From the NCBI GenBank assembly GCA_963816725.1, contig CAWFMC010000023.1, forward strand, positions 1 to 64,000: 64,000 bases of DNA. The letters are read 5' to 3'. Positions 38,601 to 47,814 of this stretch are shown piece after piece. This stretch comes from CAVSUB01 sp963816725 (GTDB taxonomy: Bacteria; Acidobacteriota; Vicinamibacteria; Vicinamibacterales; 2-12-FULL-66-21). Under the pieces are notes generated by a model. The model was not told the origin of the DNA, ran no database searches, and was given only the letters and a program-made list of their open reading frames with translations. Each line of letters begins with the position of its first letter. Within the stretch, counting starts at the first letter, position 1. Position numbers and translations under genes: made by a program.

Positions 38601-38787
38601 TCCGGGACGCCATCTCGTCGGCCGACAATCCGCCGTACGTCCAGACCACGGTGACGACGGGGATGTTGATGTTAGGGAAGATGTCGGTCGGCGTGCGCAG
38701 GATCGTCAGCGGCCCGACGAACAGGATCAGAATCGCCAGGACGATGAACGTATACGGGCGGTTCAGGGCGATGCGGACTATCCACAC
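35607..38787 (-). pseudogene. RND efflux permease, frameshifted
   Basis: The two parts together would give about 1059 aa, the normal length. Part one starts at GTG 38787 (VWIVRIALNRPYTFIVLAIL) and contains the TM4 motif GILVDDATVAIENINAHLE. It is in frame to GAGDADIMVALA. From EDHGPTADYMHDLRVRL on, the sequence is in another frame to the stop at 35607. Dropping one base in the GCGCG run near 36867 restores VALAEDHGPTADYM, matching the expected LKEGHxPTxDY pattern. Everything else looks intact, so this is either a sequencing indel or a very recent mutation. It would pair with the adaptor and channel downstream. Confidence 0.88.
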
Positions 38788-39013
38788 AGGTGATCTCGGA
38801 TTGGCGTGACGGGCGGGCGACGGAACACCGCTAATTCTATCAGCGGCACGGTTCGGTGCTCGCCCACCTCGGCCCAAAACGGGCCGTCGGGCGGACCTCG
38901 GACGCGCGGGCCGATATGGCTGTTACGACACGGACGGACCAGCGTTTACCGCGGGGCGACTGACTTCAGGGCGCTGGGATGTGCCCGCGCGGCCTCACGC
39001 CCTCGTGACGCGG

Positions 39014-40957
39014 CTAGTGCTGCAACGCGGTCCGTGGCAGCGCGAAGGCGACAAGTGAGTCCCCGATCGGCGGACCGATCGGCGTGCCGTGCCCGCCCGC
39101 AGCGACCACGACATATTGCCGCCCGTCGCGGCCGAGATATGTCATCGGCGTGGACCGGGCGCTCGTCGGGAGCGTACCGGTCCACAGCAGGGCCCCGGTC
39201 TTGGCGTCATAAGCGTAGATCGCCGGCTCGAGCGTGCCGGCGGTGAAGATCACCCCACCGGCGGTGGCAATGGGCCCGCCGAGCGTGATCGATCCGGTCT
39301 TCTCGAGACCCGGGATCGTGCGGGTGCCGGGGAACTGTCCCAACGGCACCTGCCACGCGATCTCGCCGGTCGCGGCGTGAATCGCGGCCAGCGTACCCCA
39401 CGGAGGCGGCGTGCAAGGAAGGTGCGTGCCGGGCGCAAGCAGGAACCGCCGCACCGCTCCGTAGCGCGTGGCCGCCTGCGGGTGGTACTCGAACTCGCCG
39501 CTCAGCCGCCCGGCCTGCCGCTCCGCATCGACCCGGTCGCGCGCCACCAGCCGGACTTCGGCGGCGAGGTTGTTGACCGGCATAATCAGCAGGTCGTTGA
39601 CCCGGTCGTGTGCGATCCCGCCCCACGCCATGCCCCCGATGTTACCGGGCACGACCAGCGTGCCCGTGAGTGATGGCGGTGTGAACGGCCCCTCCGAGCG
39701 CAGCGTGCGTATCGCGTCGCGGCACCACTGCCGGTCAGCGTCGCTCGCACCCCACGCCTGATCGGCGGTCAACCGAGCCAGCGCGAGTCCCCGCGGCGCG
39801 GCTGGAAACGGCTGCGTCGGCGAGGCCACTTCGCCCGGAACGTCGCTGGCCGGCACCGGCCGCTCTTCCACCGGGATCAGCGGCGTGCCCGTCGCCCGAT
39901 CGAGGATGAACAAGTGACCGGTCTTCGAGGCGACGGCGACCGCCGGCACCGTCCGCCCGTCCTTGCGCCAATCGAACAGCAGCGGCGGCGAGGCCACGTC
40001 GTAGTCCCACAGATCGTGGTGCACGGTCTGGAAGTGCCAGACGCGCGTCCCGGTGTCGGCGCGCAGCGCGACGATCGAGTCGGAGAACTCGTTGTCGCCC
40101 AGCCGCTCGCCTCCGTAGTAGTCGTTGCTCGGGCTGCTCGTCGGCACGAACACGAGATGCCGCGCGGGGTCGGCGACGATGACCGACCACGCGTTGGCGC
40201 CTCCGACATGTGGCGCACTTCCCTTGCCCCACGTCTCCGCGCCGACGGCGCCGGCGTCCTGGGGCACGGGATCCCAGGTCCATGTCAGCTTGCCCGAGCG
40301 CGCGTCGAACCCGCGCACCTCGCCGCTCGGGTGCGGCTTCGAGGTGCCGTCCGCAATCCCCGAACCCACCACGATGGTGTCGTCGACGATGGCCGGCGGC
40401 GAGGTGACCTCGTAATCGGCGAAGCCGGTGGGCGGGACCCGCAGACCGCGGCGCAGATCGATCGTCCCGCCGTCGCCGAATCCGGCAACCGGGCGGCCGG
40501 TGCCGGCATCGAGCGCGATCAGCCGCGCGTCAACGGTCGCGACGATGATGCGCCGCTCGTTCCCGCGCCGCCATAGCGACACGCCGCGGCTCACGAAGTC
40601 GCCGTAGCCCTTGTCGCGCGGGACCTTCGCGTCGAACACCCACCGCTGCTGTCCGCTGACGGGATCGAGCGCGATGACTTTCCCGAGCGGCGTGCTCAGG
40701 TACAAAACGCCGTCCGCCACGAGTGGCGTGGCCTCGAACGCGGTCGGCCGTCCCTCAGCGGGCGTGAAGGCATCGCCGGTGTGATAGGTCCACGCGACCT
40801 CCAACGAGCTGACATTGCTCGCCTGGATCTGTTCGAGTGGCGAGAAACGCTCCCCGCCGGGATCGTGGCCGTAGGCTGTCCAATCGCCATCCTGCGCCGC
40901 GGTCAACAGGGCGACCGTCGCCAGTACCGGTGTAATCAGCCAGGCGCGTCTGCGCAT
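39014..40957 (-). CDS. Secreted PQQ-dependent dehydrogenase, glucose dehydrogenase-like
   Basis: 647 aa from ATG at 40957. Signal peptide (RRAWLITPVLATVALLTAAQ), then an eight-blade quinoprotein propeller. Matches to the PQQ domain of membrane glucose dehydrogenase: WTAYGHDPGGERFSPLEQI, TPLGKVIALDPVSGQQRW, SSPSNDYYGGERLGDNEFSD, VHHDLWDYDVASPPLLFDW, GGMAWGGIAHD. It lacks the five N-terminal helices of E. coli Gcd. It oxidises an aldose or alcohol in the periplasm. An extended -10 (TGTTAGACT) ends 6 bases before the ATG. Confidence 0.9.
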   Translation of the reverse strand: MRRRAWLITPVLATVALLTAAQDGDWTAYGHDPGGERFSPLEQIQASNVSSLEVAWTYHTGDAFTPAEGRPTAFEATPLVADGVLYLSTPLGKVIALDPVSGQQRWVFDAKVPRDKGYGDFVSRGVSLWRRGNERRIIVATVDARLIALDAGTGRPVAGFGDGGTIDLRRGLRVPPTGFADYEVTSPPAIVDDTIVVGSGIADGTSKPHPSGEVRGFDARSGKLTWTWDPVPQDAGAVGAETWGKGSAPHVGGANAWSVIVADPARHLVFVPTSSPSNDYYGGERLGDNEFSDSIVALRADTGTRVWHFQTVHHDLWDYDVASPPLLFDWRKDGRTVPAVAVASKTGHLFILDRATGTPLIPVEERPVPASDVPGEVASPTQPFPAAPRGLALARLTADQAWGASDADRQWCRDAIRTLRSEGPFTPPSLTGTLVVPGNIGGMAWGGIAHDRVNDLLIMPVNNLAAEVRLVARDRVDAERQAGRLSGEFEYHPQAATRYGAVRRFLLAPGTHLPCTPPPWGTLAAIHAATGEIAWQVPLGQFPGTRTIPGLEKTGSITLGGPIATAGGVIFTAGTLEPAIYAYDAKTGALLWTGTLPTSARSTPMTYLGRDGRQYVVVAAGGHGTPIGPPIGDSLVAFALPRTALQH

Positions 40958-40963
40958 CACCGC

Positions 40964-40972
40964 AGTCTAACA
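40964..40972 (-). promoter_or_regulatory. Extended -10 for the PQQ dehydrogenase
   Basis: On the minus strand TGTTAGACT is TG, one base, TAGACT, ending 6 bases before the ATG. The mRNA would be leaderless. Confidence 0.38.
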
Positions 40973-41241
40973 GTGCGCGTCGCGCCGCAACAGGCTGCGC
41001 GCCGTGTGAGGATCGCAAGCAGCGTTACCGGGCTGGCGCGTGTCGTCGGACGTGCGATCCAGACCGGCAGCGTCGTCGGGGCCGCCCGCAGGGCGGGCCT
41101 GAGGCAGCGGGTCAGCGGCACGACCGGCGTGTTGCCGCGGACCATCCGATTCGGGGAGCACCAGAACGAGCGGCGCCGTGCGAAGATGAGGAGCCTGCCC
41201 GCAACGGGCGACGAGTTGCCTCCGTCGCTCGGGGACCGACC

Positions 41242-42204
41242 ATGCACAGATCGAAATCGGCTGCCGCCCTGCTTGTCGCCGCCTCCGCCGGCGTGCTCCT
41301 GGCCGCGCAGGAACAGCGTCAGCCGCCGTTCCGCAGCGGCGCGAGGACCGTCGCCGTCTACGCCACGGTGACTGACAAGGACGGACGCCTTGTCCCCGAC
41401 CTGGGTCGCGAGATGTTCGACATCCGCGAGGGCGGCAAGCCGCAGCCGCTGACCGTTTTCTCCAACGACGTCCAGCCGATCAGCCTGGTGATGCTGCTCG
41501 ACCGCAGCGGCAGCATGCGCGGCAACAATGGCCTCGTGGCCCAGGCCGCGGCCGCGTTCGTCGACCGGCTCGGACCTGGCGACAAGACACGCATCGGCAC
41601 CTTCGCCGAACGCATCGAGATCGAGCCGGCGGAGTTCACCGGCGATCGGGCCGTGCTCCACCGCGTTCTGCAGGCCACCGCGGCGGTGACCGGCCCCACG
41701 CCGCTCTGGAACGCCATCGACGAAGCGCTCGAGGCGTTGCACGCGCAGGACGGACGCAAGGTGGTCCTGGTCTTCAGCGACGGCGGCGACTCCCCCGCCG
41801 GGGCGGGCCCCGCCAATCGCAGCTTGTACGACGTCATGCGGCGGGCCCAGCAGGACGACGTGATGATTTACGCGATCGGGCTCCAGACGACTGTGCTGCT
41901 CGGCCGAGGCGGTGGCGGCGTCGGCGGCATGACTGGCGGGATGACGTCGCTGCGCCCGGATCCGGGCCTGGCGCGCATCGCCGACGAGACCGGCGGCGGC
42001 TACTTCGAGCTGACCCGCGGCGACGATCTCTCGTCGACGTTCACCCGGGTCGCCGACGAGCTCCACCACCAGTACGCCCTCGGCTTCGAGCCGCCGCGGC
42101 TCGACGACAAGATGCACAAGATCGAGGTGCGGGTCAGCCAGAAGGGGGCGAAAGCCCGCGCCCGCACCGAGTACTTCGCCGGGCGTTCAGCTGACAGCCG
42201 CTGA
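41242..42204 (+). CDS. Secreted von Willebrand A protein, Acidobacterial type
   Basis: 320 aa with a signal peptide (HRSKSAAALLVAASAGVLLAA). FRSGARTVAVYATVTDKDGR is the lead-in of the VWFA-related domain described from Acidobacteria. MIDAS residues are present: DRSGSM (Asp87, Ser89, Ser91), Thr in GPTPLWNAI and Asp in FSDGGDS. A Gly-rich loop (LLGRGGGGVGGMTGG) precedes the final helix. It probably binds a protein partner via a divalent metal at the surface. Good taxonomic marker. Confidence 0.88.
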   Translation: MHRSKSAAALLVAASAGVLLAAQEQRQPPFRSGARTVAVYATVTDKDGRLVPDLGREMFDIREGGKPQPLTVFSNDVQPISLVMLLDRSGSMRGNNGLVAQAAAAFVDRLGPGDKTRIGTFAERIEIEPAEFTGDRAVLHRVLQATAAVTGPTPLWNAIDEALEALHAQDGRKVVLVFSDGGDSPAGAGPANRSLYDVMRRAQQDDVMIYAIGLQTTVLLGRGGGGVGGMTGGMTSLRPDPGLARIADETGGGYFELTRGDDLSSTFTRVADELHHQYALGFEPPRLDDKMHKIEVRVSQKGAKARARTEYFAGRSADSR

Positions 42205-42232
42205 GCCGCTCTTCGTGACCCACGAAATGCGG

Positions 42233-42238
42233 TACTCT
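42233..42238 (+). promoter_or_regulatory. Candidate -10 seven bases before a start codon
   Basis: TACTCT is followed by seven bases and the ATG at 42246, giving a possible leaderless mRNA. No -35 is evident. Confidence 0.3.
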
Positions 42239-42245
42239 TCAACGT

Positions 42246-43025
42246 ATGCCGCGATCGTCACCTCGTGGTGCCGGCTCTCGGCTGGCTGAGGTCACTCGCA
42301 TGAACGACGGGCGCGACCGCACCAGCACCATTCCGATGCCGCCGCGGGAGTTTCAGGCCCTGGTCTGCGGCCCTGACTTCATCCATCTCTTTCACGACGC
42401 GGCGCAGTGGACGATCGCGGTGCTCCATCACGAGCGGATGTGCGGCGCGGACGTGCACCTGCTCGAGGCCGGCTGCGGGTGCGGCCGGGTCGCACGGCAT
42501 CTCGTCGCCGAGCCGCTGGCCTCGTACACCGGTTTCGACCGTCACGGCGGGATGATCGCCTATTGTCGCGCCGCGATTCCCGACCCGCGTTTCAGGTTCG
42601 ATCACCTCGCTGTCGAGAGCACCATCGCGTCCGACGACTCGGACGCGGAGGTGAGTCCGGCCGAGGCGTTGCCGTTCCCCTACCCTGCCGTTTCGTTCGA
42701 TCACGCGCTGGCGGCAACCGGCTTCACCCAGATGCCGCCGGCAGAGGGAGCGCATTATCTGGCTGAACTCGGGCGGGTCATCCGTCCGGGCGGCAAGGTG
42801 CTGCTCGCCGTCTTCTTCTCGAGCAGTCAGCGCGTCGAGAGCCGCGACAATCACCTCGCCGTCTTCTACGAAGCGGATCGGTTCGAGGCCGATCTGCGGG
42901 CATCGGGATTCGAGGCCCGTGCGACCGGATATTCCTACACGCCAGGGGAATCGTTCCGTCCCGAGCAACGGGAGCCGCGGCAGTATGGCGAGCGCCACAA
43001 CTGGTATGTGCTGACCCGCCGCTAA
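42246..43025 (+). CDS. Class I SAM-dependent methyltransferase
   Basis: 259 aa. Motif I is HLLEAGCGCGRVARHLV, motif II follows at YTGFDRHGGMIAYCR, and the post-motif RVIRPGGKVLLAVFF closes the core. Cytoplasmic, no signal peptide. Substrate unknown. Possible starts are 42246, 42300 and 42336; the first is supported by a -10 just upstream, but the first 18 residues look unstructured. Confidence 0.78.
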   Translation: MPRSSPRGAGSRLAEVTRMNDGRDRTSTIPMPPREFQALVCGPDFIHLFHDAAQWTIAVLHHERMCGADVHLLEAGCGCGRVARHLVAEPLASYTGFDRHGGMIAYCRAAIPDPRFRFDHLAVESTIASDDSDAEVSPAEALPFPYPAVSFDHALAATGFTQMPPAEGAHYLAELGRVIRPGGKVLLAVFFSSSQRVESRDNHLAVFYEADRFEADLRASGFEARATGYSYTPGESFRPEQREPRQYGERHNWYVLTRR

Positions 43026-43038
43026 CGTCCGCGCCAGG

Positions 43039-43575
43039 CTACCCTTCAGCCCAAGAGATTCCCCGCGTAAAACTCATCGTCGCGTCGGGAATCCCCGATC
43101 CCGTGTCCTGCACGTGCAGCCGGATCCCATCCTCGTGCCGGTCGATGGCCACGCGGATCTCTCCGGCCAGTGTGAACTTGAACGCGTTCGACAGCAGGTT
43201 CAGGACGACCTTCTCCCACATGTCGCGATCGATGTAGACGGTCTCGTCGTCTACGGGCCGCTCGACCACGAGACGCAGCCCGGCCTCCTCGACGAGCGAA
43301 CGGAACGCACTCGCCAGTTCCGCCGTCTAGCGGCCGATCTCGACCGGCTCGAAGCTGGCTTCGATCCGGCCGGCTTCGAACCGCGAGAAGTCCAGCAGCG
43401 CGTTCACCAGCTTCTGCAGCCGGAGCGCGTTGCGCTGCATCAGGCGTACGATCGCCCGCACACTTTGCGGCCAGTGGTCCGGAGCACCGACGGCCGTCTG
43501 CGTCCAGTCCGTCGACCGCATCAAGCCGGCGAGCTCGCTGCGGCCGACGAACAGGGTGTCGGACGGTTGCATCAT
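43039..43575 (-). pseudogene. Hybrid sensor histidine kinase remnant
   Basis: Three lesions in one frame. (1) Residues 1-45 match the N-terminus of a PAS-type sensor kinase (RSTDWTQTAVGAPDHWPQSV), but at about residue 46 (near 43437) the sequence jumps to the end of the dimerisation domain (RNALRLQKLVNALLDFSRFE). (2) An in-frame TAG at 43327-43329 interrupts EPVEIGR-stop-TAELASAFRSL. (3) The ATPase domain (DMWEKVVLNLLSNAFKFTLA, N-box intact) ends just after DTGSGIPDA. Catalytic His and most of the sensor are lost. No signalling is expected. Confidence 0.85.
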
Positions 43576-43632
43576 CAGCCCTGACCAGATCCGGACTCTC
43601 GATGGAGTGGCGAACTCCGTATGGCGGACGGG

Positions 43633-44934
43633 CTACTTCGTCGCCGGCTGAAATGCCTTTTGCACGAAGTCGGTCAAGTTCTGGCGCCAGAGCGGCCACA
43701 CGTGGCCCATGCCTTCCACTTCCTCCTCGGTGAATGCCACGTTCTTGCTCTTCAGCCACGCCTTGAACTGGCGGTTGACGCCGAGCAGCGAGTCGGCGGT
43801 GCCACACGTGATCCACAGCATCTTGATCTGGCCGTTCGCCTTCGCATCCAGCGCCGGGAAGTTCCTGTCGAAGACGGCAGGATCCAGGGTCGGGGCGGCG
43901 CCGCGACCGCGGCCGCCGGCCGCGTTGGCCGGCGCACCAGCCGCCGCACCCGCAGCACCGGCGTCGGGCGGTGGTGATGCCGCGCCCGGCCACATGACGA
44001 ATGCACCGCTGAACGAGCCCATCCAGGCGAACGTGTCGAGGTGATTGAGGGCGCTGTAGAGCGTTTCCGCGCCGCCCATCGAGAGCCCCGCAATCGCCCG
44101 ATCCTCCCGGTTATGACTGACGTTGTAGGTCTTCTCCACCGTCGGCATGACCTCGGTGAGCAGGCTCTTGGTGTATCCGGTGATGTTCTCCGGGGCCATC
44201 GCGCCGGCCGGTCCGTTGGGCACGCCGTACCCCAGCGTCGTCACGACCACCATCGGGACTGCCTTGCGCTGCGCGATCAGGTTGTCGAGGATGACGTTCG
44301 CCCCACCGCCGTTCATCCAGCGTTCGGCATCGTCGCCGAGCCCGTGGAGGAGATAGAGGACGGGGTATGGGTTGGCGCGCTTGGCCTCATAACCGGGCGG
44401 CGTGTAGACCAGGAAATCGCGATCGTCGTTGGCGACGGAAGAGTGGAACGCATGACGGGTGATCGCGCCGCGCGGCACGCCGGGCGAGGGCAGCCAGGGC
44501 TGCGACCCGGGGAGCACGAACATCGACTGCGCGGTCCCGAAACCGGTCTGGAACTGGCGATTGACGGGATCGTTGACGTTCGTCCCGTCCACCGCGAAGG
44601 CGTAGGTGTAATAGTCGGGGGTCAACACGTCGCTGGTCGCGGTCCACACACCCTGGGCATCCTTCTGCATCGGCAGCCGGGTCGGCCCGAGCACCACCGC
44701 GACCTCGCTCGCACTCGGAGCCCGCATCCGGAACGTCACCCGGCCATCGGCGGCGATCTCGGGCGACTTGATCGGCGGCGCGCCACGGCCGCCGCCGCGG
44801 GCGCCCGGTGGCGGCGCCGGTGCCGTCGCGCCGGCCGGCGGTGGCGTGGCCGGCGGCTGCTGTGCGCTGAGCGGCGTCAGGGCCACAAGCCCCGCCGACA
44901 CGACCAGAAACCATAGGCTGACGCGTCGAATCAT
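43633..44934 (-). CDS. Secreted alpha/beta-hydrolase esterase with Gly/Pro-rich inserts
   Basis: 433 aa from MIRRVSLWFLVVSAG, preceded by AGGAG. Signal peptide 1-24, then a Pro/Ala/Gly linker (26-54) and an E-set domain. The hydrolase part parallels the protein at 25410-26594: YTPPGYEAKRANPYPVLYLL, AGLSMGGAE (Ser285), TCGTADSLL (Asp381) and EGMGHVW (His411). A second low-complexity stretch (317-349, GGRGRGAAP) lies inside the catalytic domain. Probably deacylates polysaccharides outside the cell. The longer upstream frame is not used. Confidence 0.88.
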   Translation of the reverse strand: MIRRVSLWFLVVSAGLVALTPLSAQQPPATPPPAGATAPAPPPGARGGGRGAPPIKSPEIAADGRVTFRMRAPSASEVAVVLGPTRLPMQKDAQGVWTATSDVLTPDYYTYAFAVDGTNVNDPVNRQFQTGFGTAQSMFVLPGSQPWLPSPGVPRGAITRHAFHSSVANDDRDFLVYTPPGYEAKRANPYPVLYLLHGLGDDAERWMNGGGANVILDNLIAQRKAVPMVVVTTLGYGVPNGPAGAMAPENITGYTKSLLTEVMPTVEKTYNVSHNREDRAIAGLSMGGAETLYSALNHLDTFAWMGSFSGAFVMWPGAASPPPDAGAAGAAAGAPANAAGGRGRGAAPTLDPAVFDRNFPALDAKANGQIKMLWITCGTADSLLGVNRQFKAWLKSKNVAFTEEEVEGMGHVWPLWRQNLTDFVQKAFQPATK

Positions 44935-45054
44935 GCCGAGCTCCTCTACTTGCCGAACGTGTTGACCGATCGCGGGTGCCCAATGCGCCCGCAACATCCT
45001 ACGACAACGCCCGCCCCCAAGGCTCGTCTGCGCTACCATCGATCGGTCTTGTCA

Positions 45055-45756
45055 ATGATGAACAACCGCGCCCGTTCTGCCCTGCTCGTCCTGATCCTCG
45101 TCGCAGGAACATGGGCCGCGACCGCCTTCCTTCACGCGCAAGGTACGCACCCGGTGTCCGGACGACGGATTGCGTCGGTGATGGGCGCTGGTGGGGCGGC
45201 GTGGCTCGACCGGCCCGAGCGGGAGCGCGAGGAAGCGCCGTCAAAGGCGATCGCGGCGCTGAAGATCGGTCCCGGCCAGACCGTCGCCGACATTGGCGCC
45301 GGATCCGGCTACTACACCGTTCGTCTTGCTGATGCGGTCGGGCCGACCGGCCGCGTGTTCGCCACCGACATCCAGCCCGAGATGCTCGCGCTTCTCCGCA
45401 CGCGGCTGGCTGACAGGAAGATCGGCGGCAACGTCGAGCTGGTGCAGGGCACGCCGACGGAATCGAAACTGCCGGACGCGGCGATCGATCTCGCGTTGAT
45501 GGTCGACGTCTACCACGAGCTCGCGCAGCCGCAAGTGTTCCTGCGATCGATCAAGCGCGCGCTGAAGGCCGACGGACGTCTGGTGCTGATCGAGTTCCGC
45601 AAGGAAAGCGAGTGGGTGCCGATCCGCGAAGAGCACAAGATGTCGGTGCGTGACGCACGCCTCGAGCTCGAGGCGGAAGGCTACACGTTCGATCGCGTGA
45701 TCGACGTGCTGCCGTGGCAGCACATCCTGATCTTCCGGCCACGCCCGGCGAGCTGA
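45055..45756 (+). CDS. Class I methyltransferase with an N-terminal signal sequence
   Basis: 233 aa from MMNNRARSALLVLILVAG. Residues 8-28 are hydrophobic and followed by HAQG, as in a signal peptide. The methyltransferase core is complete: VADIGAGSGYYTVRLADAVG (79-98), VFATDIQPEML, DLALMVDVYHELAQP and ALKADGRLVLIEFR. The family is common in environmental genomes. If exported it would lie where S-adenosylmethionine is not normally available. It may instead be membrane-anchored with the catalytic domain inside. Substrate unknown. Confidence 0.82.
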   Translation: MMNNRARSALLVLILVAGTWAATAFLHAQGTHPVSGRRIASVMGAGGAAWLDRPEREREEAPSKAIAALKIGPGQTVADIGAGSGYYTVRLADAVGPTGRVFATDIQPEMLALLRTRLADRKIGGNVELVQGTPTESKLPDAAIDLALMVDVYHELAQPQVFLRSIKRALKADGRLVLIEFRKESEWVPIREEHKMSVRDARLELEAEGYTFDRVIDVLPWQHILIFRPRPAS

Positions 45757-45770
45757 CGGCCTCGCGGTGG

Positions 45771-47123
45771 TCAGGCGCTCGCGGCGGCCCGCCGCCGTAT
45801 GGTCATGCGCATGCCGTGCTTGGAGCGCAGCGTCAACAGCGGTTGTGTGACCACCGGATGGCCGGGCACCAGATCGAGCTCCCAATGGCGGGCGATCGTC
45901 GCCACGATCAGCACGAGCTCCATCCACGCGAACGACTCGCCGATGCAGGTCCGTGGTCCGCCGCCGAACGGAAAGTAGGCGTGCCTGGGCAGTGCGGCCC
46001 TGAACTCCGCCGTCCAGCGCTCCGGAAGGAACCGGCCCGGATCGCGATAGAACCGCGCATCGTGGTGCATGGTCCATTCACTCATGAAGACCATCGCCCC
46101 GGCCGGCACCGGATACCCCCCGAGCTCCGTCAGCACTTTCGCCCGGCGGCCGATCGTCCACACCGGCGGAAAGAGACGCATCGACTCCGTCACGACGCTG
46201 AGGACGTACGGCAGCGATTCCACATCGGCGACCGTCGCCGAGCGGCCGGCCAGCACGCGATCGACTTCTTCGTGGAGTCGCGCACGCACGTCCGGCGCGT
46301 GGCTCAAGAGATACCACGTCCACATCAGCGCGTTGGCGGTGGTCTCGTGTCCGGCCAGGAGCAGCGTCAGCGCCTCGTCGCGCACTTCGCGATCGCTCAA
46401 TCCGCTGGCGCCCGCTTCGTCTGCGCTGCCGATCATCATCGACAGGACGTCGCGCCGCGAGCCGCCGTGCGCCCGCCGGGCGGCAATCATTCCGTAGATG
46501 AGATCGTCGAGGCGCGCCCGCGCGCGGGCGGAGCGCTTCAACGCCCGCAAGGGGAGTGCTTCGACGACATCCGAGAACGGCAGGAGCGTCAGCCAGAAGC
46601 TTTCGAGAACATCGGTGAGCGCGTCGCCGACTGAGTCCGCTTCGGAATCGATATCCGCGTCGAACAGCGTGCGCGCGACGATCCCGAGCGTGAGCCGCAT
46701 CATGTCGCTCGATATGTCGACCGTGCTGCCGTGCTGCCAGGATCGCTCGAGCCGCTCCGCGTGCTCGACCATCGTGGCGGCGTACCCGGCGATCTGCGCC
46801 CGGTGGAACGCCGGCTGCACCAGACGCCGCCGCCGCTGGTGCTCGGCTCCCTCGCTGGTCAGGAGGCCGTCGCCAAGCAGCTTCCTGGCGCGCTCGAGCG
46901 CCCGGCTCTTGGTGAATTTCGCGTGCTCGACGACGAGCACCTGCTTGACGAGATCGGGGTGGTTGACGAAGAACACCCGTTCGCCGCCGATCCGGAAGAA
47001 CGTGACGTCGCCGTAGTCGTGTGCGAAGCGGGTGAAAATCGCAAGCGGATCCCGGCCCGGCATGATCAGTGTGCCGAGCATCGGCAGCCGCGGCCCGGGA
47101 GGACGGGCGGGGCGAGGGGTCAC
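45771..47123 (-). CDS. Cytochrome P450
   Basis: 450 aa from a GTG. Helix I motif LLAGHETTANALMWTWY, ExxR in TESMRLFPPVWTIGR, PERF-like region DPGRFLPERW and heme-binding FPFGGGPRTCIGESFAWME with Cys393. It is a soluble-type bacterial P450 of the CYP-family seen with fatty-acid or terpene oxidation. No ferredoxin or reductase gene is adjacent, so electron donors must come from elsewhere. It converges with the exported methyltransferase. Confidence 0.95.
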   Translation of the reverse strand: MTPRPARPPGPRLPMLGTLIMPGRDPLAIFTRFAHDYGDVTFFRIGGERVFFVNHPDLVKQVLVVEHAKFTKSRALERARKLLGDGLLTSEGAEHQRRRRLVQPAFHRAQIAGYAATMVEHAERLERSWQHGSTVDISSDMMRLTLGIVARTLFDADIDSEADSVGDALTDVLESFWLTLLPFSDVVEALPLRALKRSARARARLDDLIYGMIAARRAHGGSRRDVLSMMIGSADEAGASGLSDREVRDEALTLLLAGHETTANALMWTWYLLSHAPDVRARLHEEVDRVLAGRSATVADVESLPYVLSVVTESMRLFPPVWTIGRRAKVLTELGGYPVPAGAMVFMSEWTMHHDARFYRDPGRFLPERWTAEFRAALPRHAYFPFGGGPRTCIGESFAWMELVLIVATIARHWELDLVPGHPVVTQPLLTLRSKHGMRMTIRRRAAASA

Positions 47124-47165
47124 AGGGAATGAATCAGTCCGGCCACCCGATTGCGGCCGGAACGC

Positions 47166-47666
47166 TCACTTGGCCAGCTTGCCGCGGACACTCTCCAACC
47201 CCGCTTTCGCGCACGCTTCGTCGGCGGCCGGACCCGTCGGGCCCGACACGCTCAGCGCACCGACGATCTCGTCCCCAACCTTGATCGGCAGGGCGCCGCC
47301 GAACGTAATGAGGTTCGCGTCGCCGTTGATGGGCGGTGCGCCACGCCCTTGCGGGCCGACCGAGGCGCCGAACTCGGCCGAGGACATGCCGGTCTTGATC
47401 ACGGTGTAGGCCTTGCGCCGCGCGAACTCGATCAGGTTCGGGCGGCTGCCATCCGCCGCGAGGATCACTTTCGGATTGAACGCCGTGTCCATGACTTCCA
47501 CCACGGCCGGCGCCCCGGCGCTTTGGCAGCTCGCCAGCGCGGCCTGCGCGGCTTCGAGCGCGACGGAAAGGGCGAACGGCTTGGCGGCTGGTGGCGGTGG
47601 GGCCGGGGGCTGCTGACTGACGACAGCGGCGAGCACGGCGATCAGAGTCGGGCGAATCATGAGCAT
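47166..47666 (-). CDS. Secreted GlcG/HbpS-family protein
   Basis: 166 aa. A short signal (MIRPTLIAVLAAVVSQQ) and a Pro-rich linker precede a GlcG/HbpS domain: LEAAQAALASCQSAGAPAVV, ARRKAYTVIKTGMSSAEFG, FGGALPIKVGDEIVGALSVS and GPTGPAADEACAKAGLE. HbpS from Streptomyces binds heme and senses redox; GlcG roles elsewhere are unclear. Two ATGs are possible (47666 and 47660). Confidence 0.85.
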   Translation of the reverse strand: MLMIRPTLIAVLAAVVSQQPPAPPPPAAKPFALSVALEAAQAALASCQSAGAPAVVEVMDTAFNPKVILAADGSRPNLIEFARRKAYTVIKTGMSSAEFGASVGPQGRGAPPINGDANLITFGGALPIKVGDEIVGALSVSGPTGPAADEACAKAGLESVRGKLAK

Positions 47667-47814
47667 CTTCCTTCTCCCAGTCCGGCGGTATCGCGCGCGA
47701 CCTCGCCGGCATCGTCGCCGTCCTGTGGGGCGACGACGCGGGGTTCGGGACCGGGCAATCGGTCGACCGTCATTGGAGCTTTCGTGATGTCAGCATCACG
47801 CGGCTGCGGGTGCT

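Noticed and set aside
37294..38793. 499-residue plus-strand frame opposite the RND permease
   Set aside because: Made of Arg/His/Asp runs, a shadow of the permease codons.
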